The notes beneath the pieces are model-generated. The model was not told the DNA's origin and ran no database searches. It saw only the letters and a list, made by a program, of their open reading frames with translations. A DNA stretch of 64,000 bases from NCBI GenBank assembly GCA_039000515.1, contig JBCFYV010000024.1, positions 42,419,979 through 42,483,978 of the forward strand, given 5' to 3'. Below, piece after piece: positions 12,695-24,100 of this stretch (position 1 is its first letter; every line of letters begins with the position of its first letter). The translations under genes were made by a program, and so were the position numbers. Source of the DNA: Timema cristinae (lineage: Eukaryota > Arthropoda > Insecta > Phasmatodea > Timematidae).

Positions 12695-12993
12695 TCCAAC
12701 CGGATTCGTGGTGATTCTGACTGCTGACCTAAAGGTCCCGGACTCGATTCCCGCCTGGTACCGGGGTAGTTTTCCCATAGTCACCAGGGTTTGGGTTTGG
12801 TTCCACACCCTCATATTCACTATCATCATCATTCATCTCATCGGGACATGGAAAGAGCCTCCACGGAAAGTATGTACGATTAGTACATTTGGGCGTCTCC
12901 TGGGAAACGGTACTGTGCGTTAGTACTGCTAATATTTCCACAAACTGGGCTACAGATTGATGTAAACCAGACACACCATTATTATTATTAGTA
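12695..12993 (+). mobile_element. SINE family C copy
   Basis: Head with box B GGACTCGATTCCC, body CATCGGGACATGGAAAGAGC, ending in an ATT-type microsatellite. Lies about 210 bases upstream of the AKR start codon. Confidence 0.75.
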
Positions 12994-13484
12994 TTATTAC
13001 TTTTATTGTTAATGATAAGACTAATTCTGATAGGTTTCTTAGATAGCATTCAGATACATAAAAATAGATTTACATAACACATTCACAACATCTAACAAAG
13101 AAGTGTATACAACCGCAATTTTTTAAATTACTATGGTAAACAAGAACTGAAATATGCCATTTCCCAAATTATTCAAACAACTACCATCAGAGCTCCAAGA
13201 AGTTCGTTGAAAAAGTATAGTGAGAAATGACTGGATACTTCAAGAACTGCTACAGCAAAATATGTAAAAACTTCAAAGGAAAATGCTATGTGTAATAATA
13301 TGTTTTAATTTTTATGTTTAAATGTTAAACTGCAAGACCTAAAGATGTGCCTTTAGGTATTTCAGGATTTCTATATGTAATATGTTGTGTAATTTGTATT
13401 TAAATAATAAATCACATTGAATTTAAATTTAAATTATTGAAATTAATATAAACATATTTTATAACATTTATATTTTTTTAATCC
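12994..13484. other. Intergenic DNA between AKR and KLHL10
   Basis: No gene or known repeat identified. Confidence 0.4.
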
Positions 13485-13722
13485 CCGCGTTTTATTATCC
13501 ATTCAGGTTATTCGTATTTATGATAATTACTCTAATGGGGTAGGGATGAGGAAGGAAGAGTTTTAGAAGTAATATACCCGAATTTGCGTGGAAGGGGAGT
13601 GGGAAACCATTTAAGAAAAATAAGTAAACTCAACCGGGATTCTAACCCCGAATTTCCCGTCTTCAGCAGGCCAATCTAACATGATAGGGACGCCTTAGAC
13701 CATTCGGCCAATAAAGCAGGTA
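13485..13722 (-). mobile_element. SINE family B copy
   Basis: Tail CCATTCAGGTTATTCG, body GGTAGGGATGAGGAAGGAAG, head complement at 13690-13722. Confidence 0.7.
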
Positions 13723-13801
13723 TTACAATAATTATTATTAATAAACCAGTATATAATATATAAATATGTATTATATAAATCCTTTAATTATAAATATTAT
13801 A

Positions 13802-13832
<31 letters not shown>

Positions 13833-14429
13833 CCTTTAATTATAATTACTAAAAGGATATTAAATCCAAAAATTCCAAAACTATAGTAAAATCATATTTT
13901 ATAATAGACCCAGGATATAAAATGTTTTTACATGGGAAACTTGGAGGTTTCCCAAATCCAATTCTCTCTTTCCTACTCAGAGAATAATGAATGCGATAAA
14001 AAAAAAATGTGATGTTTGTTGGTTGGATGGGAGTTTGTTTAAGGAGCTCAAGGGGGAGTTTGGGGGTTAAGGTTGAACTAAGCTAAGATTTCCCTCACAA
14101 GCCTGCTGGGATTTACGTTCAATCATATGTCAACGGTAACCAATAGAAGTGACCTTGCAATCACTTCGGCCACTAGAGAGGTATTCCAAGAAATTTCTCT
14201 TTTATTTCAATCAACTTAACAAACAAGAATGATTACCCTCACGATACAGACTTACAAGATATTTCAAAGAAGTAAAAATGTTGAGAAAAATACGTCTAAG
14301 ACCGAGATACTTAATTTTGTGTGTGTGTATTCCGTGAACCCTTTGCAAGTCTGGTGAAATTTATGGACATCGCCTTAGAAATATTGTCCTCATAACTATA
14401 TTTAAAAAACTATCCTTAATTTGGATATA

Positions 14430-15041
14430 CAGGTGTATATTAATTGGTGTCAAATATTATAGAGGCTTATTCCCATCGACCAAAGTCCAAGTAAAATCCA
14501 TATACACATGGGTATAGGAACACTTTGCTTCTGAGGTCGGAGGAGTTTTATTGTTCAATTAATAATAATCAATTCAACAGAAGAAACAATGCAGTTAAAC
14601 AAGACAAAATTTGACAAAAAAACAAACCAAAATAGAACATTTTTAACAAAAAAAAATGTTCAAAATGGTGTTCTCCTGCTTCGATACATCCTCTGAGCCT
14701 ACGTTTCATATTTTGTCGTACTTTATTGATACAATTGAGGTGTTAGGTAATTGCTCACATCTATTTAAGATACACTCTCTTAAAACCTCAATATCAGGTA
14801 CAGGAGTTGCGTAAAAAATGTATTTTAAATGTCGCCAAGAATAAAAAATCAAAGGGGTTCAAATATTGTGACCAAACAGACCATTCAATGGATCCCCCAC
14901 GGCTAATAAATTTTGAGGAAAACTTTTAATAATACTCTAAAACTAAGTGTTCCTAAACTCATGTTTATATGAACTTTTCTTAATGTTTGTTCGATGGGAA
15001 TACGCCCATAGAATATTACACACCAATTAATATACACCCTG
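14430..15041 (-). mobile_element. Mariner-like DNA transposon relic, 612 bp
   Basis: Terminal inverted repeats of about 60 bases: left GGTGTATATTAATTGGTGTC onward, right the complement, flanked by TA. On the minus strand at about 14650-14910 a decayed transposase C-terminus is readable (IEWSVWSQYLNPFDF..., then IEVLRECILNRCEQLPN), resembling the SPDLTPLDFFLWG region of Tc1/mariner transposases. Stops and frameshifts show it is dead. Confidence 0.82.
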
Positions 15042-15497
15042 TATAGGGTTGTAATGTTATATATTTGTGTAGTGTTACCTGTCCTGATGTTTCAGATACA
15101 ATTCTAAGTTGGTAATTATTGATTTCTTTGGGGGCATTGTCACATAAATGAAACACTCGGGAAAGATATTGTCTTGGTTACGGTGTGGCCCAGGCCATTC
15201 AAAAAATGCCTCAACCAAAAATACTACTTCTAACTTTATTTTTATCAAAAAATAAATAACAGACCCTTTTTATCTGTAGCCACCGTTTTCACATTTGTCT
15301 TGAATATATATAGCCATTCTTGCTTCTCGTGAAGCCAAATCAATCGATTTTTTTTATTTTTTAAATTTGTTTTGTGGAAAAATATTGGTCGACAAAGAAG
15401 TCAGCCACCTAGGAGAATTTTATTTTATTAAAATCAATGTTTATTCAAAATTAACAACAGTATCTTCATGTCAGAGGTATGTTTTAATTATTCATTT

Positions 15498-15739
15498 AGC
15501 ACCGCGTCTTACTACCAGTTCGGGTTATACGCTTAAGTACTAATTACGCTAATGGATTAGGAATTGAGAAGGTTGAATCTAGAGGAAGTGAACCCGCATT
15601 TGCGTAGAGATAGAGTGGAAAACCATTTAGAAAAAAACAACAATTCATCCAATCGAGATTCGAACCTCGATCTCCCCGACCTCGGCAGACTAGCTCAACA
15701 CGACTAGCGCGTTATCTAACTACGCCACCGAGGCGGGTT
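15498..15739 (-). mobile_element. SINE family B2 copy
   Basis: Full length, tail GCACCGCGTCTTACTACC to head complement TACGCCACCGAGGCGGG. Confidence 0.85.
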
Positions 15740-15869
15740 AGAGGTATGTTGACACTATTAGTTGGATGTAACTAGAATGTCTATACCGGTAAATATTTTT
15801 TAGTATAAAATTACTACTATGTCACTTTTAATATTTTTAAATAAACTTGAACTATCAGCATCGTTGCAC

Positions 15870-16078
15870 ACGCGAACTAGACGCAAATCTTGTCTATTCT
15901 GATTTGCCATTGACGATAGGTCGAGGTTCGATTATAAAGGTAGTTTATCCTATATGGTTTCCCACTCTCCCTCCACGAAAATGCAATCAAATTTACTCTA
16001 ATTCCTACCTTACTCATCCCCACCCTATTAGTGTAATTATTAAATGTGGGTAGCTTGATGGGTTGAAATACGTGATGT
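15870..16078 (+). mobile_element. SINE family B copy, degenerate
   Basis: CGAGGTTCGATTATAA box B region and CCCACTCTCCCTCCACG body; the head and hairpin are eroded. Confidence 0.55.
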
Positions 16079-16255
16079 ATTTTATTGTAAGAATCTGGTA
16101 GGAAATTTTTTTTATAAAATATAATCATATTTTATTGCTGTGAATATTGATAGCATTTTATTATCAATATTCTCTATCAAAGTGAAATTTTCAGGTCACA
16201 TCACTTCAACTATAGATACATGAAAATTGGTTTTGGAACTTTTACAATTCTTCCT

Positions 16256-16510
16256 ATATAGATGATTTTATATACCTATATATACTTATATATATGTATC
16301 TATATATACTTATATATGTATCTATATATACTTATATATATCAATATATACTTTTATATATATATATCTATCACTAATAAATATATATGTTTATATATAA
16401 ATATATACATATGTTATATATTCATATATACATATTACATATATATGTGTGTGTTCCTATCTATCTATATAAAGCAGACAGTCAGAGAGAGAGAGTGTGT
16501 GTGTGTGTCC
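16256..16510. repeat. TATA/TATC/GT low-complexity tract
   Basis: Alternating TATATAC/TATATGT words followed by (AG)n and (GT)n. Open on the plus strand for 90 codons but of pure Tyr/Ile composition, so not a gene. Confidence 0.9.
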
Positions 16511-16529
16511 ATAAAAAAGATTAACTACA

Positions 16530-17510
16530 TCTAGATGGTCTAGAACACTGAAATTCGAAAAGATGGTAGAGGATTGCCTCATATAACTAGAAAAGTATAA
16601 AAATGTGGCAGTGGGAATTTTGGGGTTTTGGGGGATCTAAATATATAAAAGGCCTATCAGAGAAGGTAAATAATTGAAATTTTACAGGCAGGTACAAGTA
16701 CAACTCTAAATAATCAAACCAGTCTTAAAATGTAATATTTAAAAATGGAGTTGGTGAAATTCGGGAGGATGACGGCTCAAAGTTTCCAAAACAAATATTA
16801 AAAAATCTTATAAGGGACGTATAGAACTTAAACTCTGCAGGAGGGTCAAGAAATTAGACCAAATAACCAAAAAAGTATAATAATTTTAAATTTTAAAATG
16901 GGACCACGCAAAGAGGGATAGTCGGGTTATTATTATCTCATCTTATAATTTGGTGGTATTTAATATTTCCTGTAAAATAACTATAGGATACTTTACACAA
17001 GATGATATATAAAATTATGAGCTCTTTGAGATATGAAACAATTATTTATCATTGTAAAGTAGTAAATACTAATAAATTTAAAATACACTTTTATTTGAAA
17101 TATATTTTTATAAATCATTAGTTTCAAAACTATAATAATATATAATATATTTATAATTGGAAATCAGGAAAATTGGGAGTCGATTGTTATGCTCCTTGGT
17201 GGACCTAGATGTTCCTTTAATATCAATATGTTTCTGTTACAGGGAATAATATTTAATTTATGCTCTTTTAAATGTGATATTTTTTCTACTATGTATATGC
17301 AACAATATCCGTTATTTCTTTTCACATTGTATTAAGAGTTTTTAGTAAATGTCTCCATTTTTAGGTAAAGGAATGAAAACGTTTTTGCGGTGTACCGTAC
17401 CTACCATTTATTTTTCATAAAATACGTAATATATACTCACATTACTTTAAATTGTATTCACCATGAAACCTTCAATAGAAATGTATGTTCTTTGCGATTC
17501 AGATAAGCAT
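16530..17510. other. AT-rich intergenic DNA upstream of KLHL10
   Basis: No gene or repeat family recognised. Confidence 0.4.
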
Positions 17511-17511
17511 C

Positions 17512-17763
17512 ACTTCCGTGATAGCAGTGTCTAACGCGCTACTCTCGCAGTAGACTAGACTGCCGATGAACGGGAGATCGAGGATCGATTCTCACTTAAA
17601 CGGGTGTATAGAGGGTGTTTTTTTTTTTCCTTCTAAAATTGCTTTCCACACTCTTTTCCCCACAAATGCTGGTCCCCTTCCACTAAATTAACCATCTAAA
17701 TTCCTACAACAATTAAATTAATTTAAGCGTATAACCCGAACGGTTATTAAAACGTGGAGGTAA
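17512..17763 (+). mobile_element. SINE family B copy
   Basis: GTAGACTAGACTGCCGATGA head, (T)n stretch, shared tail CCCGAACGGTTATTAAAACG. Confidence 0.75.
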
Positions 17764-17835
17764 TAAATTATCGTAAATAAGTTATGCAAACAACCCGAGC
17801 GGGGGAAGGGGTTGGGGAAAGATTAAATTGACTTA

Positions 17836-18120
17836 GGTGACCTGGTGGTCTAGGGGTAAGGTGTCAGACTTCTGTGCTGGCGGCCGGGGTTCAATCCTCG
17901 GTCCCGGCACAGATTTATCTGATTAACAAACCCTTCCTTCACCTCTGACAATACATCTTGTGAATGTGGGGAATGCCAGGCCTCCACCGTGATTCGGATT
18001 CCACGTTAAACTGTAGGTCCTTCATTTCATCTCACAATCACTCTACCATTACACATTAGCGTAAGTGCGTACAACCCGAACGGGTAGTAAGACGCGGTGA
18101 TAATAATAATAATAATAATA
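17836..18120 (+). mobile_element. SINE family A copy directly upstream of KLHL10 exon 1
   Basis: Full length, from GGTGACCTGGTGGTCTAGGG to (ATA)n. A perfect 12-base duplication ATTAAATTGACT flanks it at 17822-17833 and 18121-18132. Confidence 0.92.
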
Positions 18121-18164
18121 ATTAAATTGACTCGTTCTGGGGGTCCTAGAAAAAAGCCCCTTAG

Positions 18165-18197
18165 TATTTTTTTTTTTAATTTTTCCAGGAGATAAAG
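18165..18197 (+). other. Probable 5'-UTR splice acceptor before the KLHL10 start codon
   Basis: A T-rich tract ending in TTTTTCCAG at 18188 is followed by GAGATAAAG and the ATG at 18198. This looks like the 3' end of a 5'-UTR intron, so the promoter lies farther upstream. SINE A copy 17836-18120 ends only 68 bases before it. Confidence 0.6.
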
Positions 18198-21100
18198 ATG
18201 GAAACTGAGGAAATCTGTTCCTCTTCTCGACCCCTGTTGGATCAACAAACAGGGAGGTGTATGAGTACTCAGGCCATGCAAGCCTTGAACGATCTGAGAC
18301 GTAATAACCAACTGTGTGACGCTGTGCTAAGACTCGAGGACGGAGGGACGTTTCCTGTACATCGAGCCATCCTGTCCTCTTGCAGTACTTACTTCAGGTA
18401 ACCCTTGTATACATTCTACAATAACACTTCAAAGATACAAGGGGGAAAAATAGGAGAGTCCAATTTTAAAATCCGTGAAGTTTTTAATTTTAAAAAAAAA
18501 GTTGTATTTAACGTGATATTTCTGAACCGACTGATTATATCAACCCACAATTTATAAACTTACTTAAATCTAGAACAGACATAACAAAAAAACTTCCTTC
18601 CACCATCACGCCAGAGCTGGCACTGCTAGAGCAACATGCTCTCTCTACCTGGCAGTCCCGCCTTTTACCCACCCCTTTCCTATGTTCGCATGCGCACAAC
18701 AGTCAAACACACATCGCTAGCACTGTGAAGCTCACAGTTCCATACAAAGATTTTTGTATCTTTTTCATAAACTAGGGGATGGCTACTGAAGCACTGACAT
18801 TAAGCTTAAGGAATATATATTGTATTAAAAATTAAAGAAAGACTTAAATAAAAAAGACTAATTATATTAAATGTTATCGATAATATCAAGTAGAATAGGG
18901 GTGCTCAGTTCCGCAGTGCCTATACACAAGCTACCACTGCTTATGAATCCATAACCTTTTATTAAGCTCCGGCGTTGAACGTGATTATTTAAAAAAACAG
19001 CACCTTTAGATATATTATAAGCACACTCGAGAAACAGTTGTATTCAAGACGGTATTATAAAGTGAAAGTTGTATTGGTGTATGTTGAGAGCCCTGTTCAC
19101 CACGACGCTTCACACCAACGATAAGACAGACGTCTAGTCCCGGGCGTCTCCTCTGAGATGATGTCACTGATCCTGGAGTACGCCTACCTGAGAAACCTCC
19201 CCGTCAACCAGAACAACGTCTACAAGCTCCTCGTGACGGCGGACTATCTGTGTGTGATTGGGGTGCTCGAATTGTGCTGTGAGTTCCTGAGGAGTTCTCT
19301 CAAGGCGGAGAACTGCATTGGCATCATGAAATTTGCCAGGTGATTGGTTTGGTTTAAGAGGTTGACACTATCGTTAACGGCAACTAAGATACACAGATTT
19401 AATCCTCAGTATTGAACTCAATTTTAGTTCGTGTTTGGAACACCGCTTAAAAATATTTGACGACAAATCTGTAAAAAGCGTTCTTCTAGTACAATCATCC
19501 ATGATCTTGAAAATGCCCATATTTATATTCTAACGCTTCCATCAGGGAAGCACTTAAACAAATAGAAAATCGTCATGTCGTCAGTCTGAAATCGAGCCAT
19601 ACCGACAGAGGGCCACCATCTGTTGGAGAAGATAGTGCCAAATTCTGAGAATAAAGGGTGTCACGTGGTCATACACCGAAAACTAAGGCCGTTAATCTGG
19701 GTGTCTTAACGGAGCCGCTACTTTTTCATTCAAGTAGCTCCTCATTTGTCATCATGCGGCTGAATCGACTCCGTTACAGACTCACTGTTTCACATAAAAT
19801 CTCTAAGGGCCGGGATCGAACCCCTGGATCTGTAGTGGGAACTCTGAATGCACAGAGGTGGTTGAGGTAGCACTTAAACTAATTAAAATCAGAGAATCGT
19901 CTTATAAGTATTTGTACCGTACTTATAAAAAAAAAGGGATTACTAAACTACTTAATATTAAAACAATTGTAAAATATATAATCCCAGACATATCCAGAGA
20001 CAGCCTTAAGCTTTGAGTGAATAATGACCCTGAGCAAGGGACAGGGTCACTCGAGCATAATTTTGAGCCCGGGCGAACCATGATTTAACCGCCCTCTTCT
20101 ATTTAAAATCCCATAAATTTGAAAGGAACTCATTACAAGATGGATGAATTTCTTATGTTCATGCCCATTGGTTCTAAGAGGGACACAAGTCGTAATAAAC
20201 AGCAGATAAAATTAGTACAATATCTAATATATCTGAGCAATGTACGAGTTTTTTTAAATATTATTTGTAGATTTTTAAGATGATATTGGTAGCATGACAC
20301 CCCCTATATTTCGGCGTACCAGGCAGTCGCCCTCCTCACTCACCCCTTGAGGCGGCCGTGGCAAAAGACCAATCCTGAAAGCACAGTTCAACCAAAGGGT
20401 TGTGTGTATGATTGTTAAATAATACACCTTATATAGGTTTTTATTTGTAGATGGGGAAACCTAATTTGATGAGCCCATCATTTACAGGGGAGGGGACAAT
20501 AACCAGGGGGGCTAATACCCCCAACCCCCACCTTCCTATGTCCATGGTTGAGACCAATGGACTGGGCAAGACCCCGTTTACTCGCTCTTCTAATAATAAG
20601 CTAAAACAAAAAAATAGTTTAGTCCCAGAAATTATAGATTTACAAATTCATCCCTACAATACTGATAAGGGTACCGTTTCGGTGAGCGAGAAATTACCAC
20701 GCAGACGTTCAGCTCTAACGAAATATTTAATTCTACGATACATTATTTCAAAATACGGTTCACGCCAAAATAAAGTCAAAAGATTCCAACAGGGCTCTTT
20801 TTATTTTCTCGCTATCTTACAGGCAGAGAAAGTATAGTCATCGTAAAACAAATTTCGAACTCAAGATTTTGATGAATATTGTCGTTTCATGACCCCCACG
20901 CCCCCATCCCGAATCCAAAACAGTGGCCTTTTACTTTCCGCCTGTCTGTCTCTCTCTCTGTCTGTACCTCCAACTAGAGCCTAAACTATTTTACCGATTG
21001 GGCTAAAACTTGGTATCTAGGGTTTTCATAGGGTAGGGATTTTTGGAATTGGATATCTAACCCTAAAATTGAGGGTAGTTTACTGAAGGGCAAAAAGAGA

Positions 21101-24100
21101 AAATGGGATACTGGCCCATTTTCAACTAATTTTAAGCATGTTTGTAGATCTTTGAAACTAGATGAAAATGTGATCTAGATTTTGCCTTCTTCTAGCAAAT
21201 ACAGTAATTTTTATATAGGCTCACAAAATAAAATTTTAAGATATTTGAAAAATAGCAACAAGCTTTCCTAATTATATTGAGATAGGCTTAATAAGTTTCA
21301 TAGTTTTATTTCTCCTGTTTATTATTTATATGGCAAAGGGTGGTTGTAGGTGAAGGCTGAAAGGGAGAATAAGCTTAGACAGACTAGAGAAGTAATCCGA
21401 GAAAACGACATATACCATTATATTTTAAGCCGTTTGTCCTGTAAACGATTGATACCTTCTCTCCGACCTAGGCGGATGCCTTAAGAGCCAACCTTTGCCT
21501 ATCTCACAGGGAACACTTCTGCACTCAACTGGAGGACGACGCGACCATGTACGTGATGCGGCACTTCGTTACTGTCGCCCAGAAGAGCAACGAGCTACTG
21601 GAACTTCCTTTGGAGGAGATGTGCAAGGTCATCGGCGCGAACGAGCTGAACGTCAAGTCGGAGGACACCGTGTGGGAATCGGTGTTGCGGTGGATCAACC
21701 ATGACCCGGACAACAGGAAGATGCACATTGTGGATCTCATGAAGAACATCAGGCTGGGGCTTTTGGAGACGCAGTACTTCTTGGAAAATGTGAGTCTCGA
21801 CATCGGGGATTGTTGCTTTCATTGTGTTAACTAATATATCTCTTTAAGGCTGTTGGATGTGGTGATCCTATTCTTCATCCTTACAGTTTGAAATATATAT
21901 ATTATATTTCTACTAACTTACATTATTAAAATATTTTCCTAAGTTACTAAGCACTTATGAAGCATACCAATTTATTAAATATTATTTTTAGATTTTACAC
22001 CAAGTCTTTGATCAGATCCATCAAAATTTGCTCGGGGTAGACAAGAAATGTCTCACTGGTGTTCGTGAGTTATAGGTAAAGGACCACCCGTACGTCACAA
22101 ACAATGAGGAGTGCCGCCCTGTCATCATAGAGACCCTCAGGTTCCTGTACGACCTTGAGATGATCACGCAGAAGGACGGGGAAGTCCAGACGCCGGAGAT
22201 CGCTAGACCTAGGGTCCCTCACGAGATACTCTTTGCTATCGGCGGCTGGAGGTGGGGGAGTCCTACCAACTATATAGAGACGTACGACACCAGGGCTGAC
22301 CGCTGGGTTAAGGTTGGTATCAATGTACCATATTTAGAGTTAGGAAATAAACTATTTATATTTAGAATTTGGGCTGCATTTAAATAAAAAGTAATGTGTA
22401 TAATTAATTATCATAAAAATTGGAACTGTGTGCTATTATTTAAAACTAGCCTCCTTCCCCGTAAAAAATATTGAAAAGAATCCTGTAAAACAAACAAACA
22501 AATCATCCATCATGTCAATATAAAAACAAAACTTTTTTACTTATTTTTTAAAATACAGTCCTACCATCACTGTATAGCCCCTCCCTCTTTTATCCTCCCT
22601 CCTATTTTCATCTCATTCCTCTTTCCTCACCCCTAACCCCCCCCTGCCCTCTTCACCAACCCCACTTTCCCTTCAACAACTTTTTTCCCCCAACAACATA
22701 TAATATACTATCGACATTTTTATGAGGAATAAATTAAATTTTCAAAATAAAATATATCCTATGTTACTCACTGATAATATAGCTTTATATTGGTGAAAGA
22801 ATTTTTAAAATAGATCCAATAATAATAATATTTAGCACCGCGTCTTACTAGCCGTTCGGGTTATACGCTTTAAGTACTAATTACGCTAATGGATTAGGAA
22901 TTGGGAAGGTTGAATTAGAGAAAGTGAACCCACATTTGCGTGGAGGGAGAGTGGAAAACCATTTAGGAGGAACCACCCCCAGTTCACCCAGCCGAGATTC
23001 GAACTTCGATCTCCCCGTCCTCAGCAGTCAAACTCGACACGACAAGCGCGTTAGTCAACTACGCCAACGAGGCGGGTATAGATATATAGGTATAGATATA
23101 TAGGTATAGATATATAGGGTATAGATCCATTAGTTTTTGAGTTTATCCATTACAAACAAAACAAACAAAAAAATCAAATCTTTCCTCTTTATAATATTAT
23201 ATAGTATAGATTATCAACCACTAAGATCCATTCCCCTGGTTACCAAAATAGATAAGGCTAAATTTCTGAGTAGCCCTCTTTTAAAACATAGCAAGCTTTT
23301 GCCCTTTAATTAAATTTCAAGAGGTAGAAAACTAATTTTGTATTGGGGCTACAGTTCAATTTTCAAAAAAGAGCCTTCTAGAAAGTACAAACATATATTT
23401 TTTGTAGTCAATGTTAATATCAATTAACTATTTAATTAGTGTTATTTTATAGGTATTGATATCTATCAAAAGTGACCGTTTAAGATAACATGAACTGACA
23501 CATGAATACGTGAAAGTAGATCTAGTAACTTTTCTAGCTGTCAGACAAAGCTATTATTTGGTCTGCACCCTATAGCAAATGGGCCTAAAGGGATAGTAGC
23601 CTAGTAGTGTTAACCTAGTTACTAAAATCTTGAGAATAGTTCTTAGCTTTAGAGGTTCAATTTAGACCATGTTTGTGGTAGGAATTAAGGTCTGAAAGTC
23701 CTTTTTCCCTTGTCAAAACTCTATTATATAGTGAGATTTTGGTAGGAGAAAAGACCTTTCAGATCTTCCATATATCATACCTACCATATGTATTCTCCCC
23801 ATCGTACCATCAGGTTGAAGAAGTGGACCCTACAGGTCCAAGAGCCTACCACGGTACTGCAGTGGTTGCGAACAGCATCTACGTCATAGGGGGGTTCGAC
23901 GGTATGGACTACTTCAATTCGTGTCGCTGCTTCAACGCCGTTGTCAAGAGATGGCGTGAGGTGGCACCTATGAATGCACGTAGGTTAGTTGGCATAAGTT
24001 TATAAAGTCCAAGAATAGATTGACAAAAAATTTAGTGCACAGGTTACTGGAGGAGTTAGAAGCGCGGCTAGCATCTAGTTATTATTATTAGCACCGCGTC

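Noticed and set aside
16262..16534. 90-codon Tyr/Ile-rich open frame
   Set aside because: Produced by TATA-type simple repeats.
17836..17915. tRNA gene-like sequence with good A and B boxes
   Set aside because: The same head recurs in about a dozen A copies followed by a SINE body and microsatellite tail; it is a SINE promoter, not a tRNA gene. The same holds for the B, B2, C and D heads.
21525..21822. Three alternative frames over KLHL10 exon 3
   Set aside because: Only the plus-strand frame with [18 protein letters not shown] matches the BACK domain and fits the splice phases.
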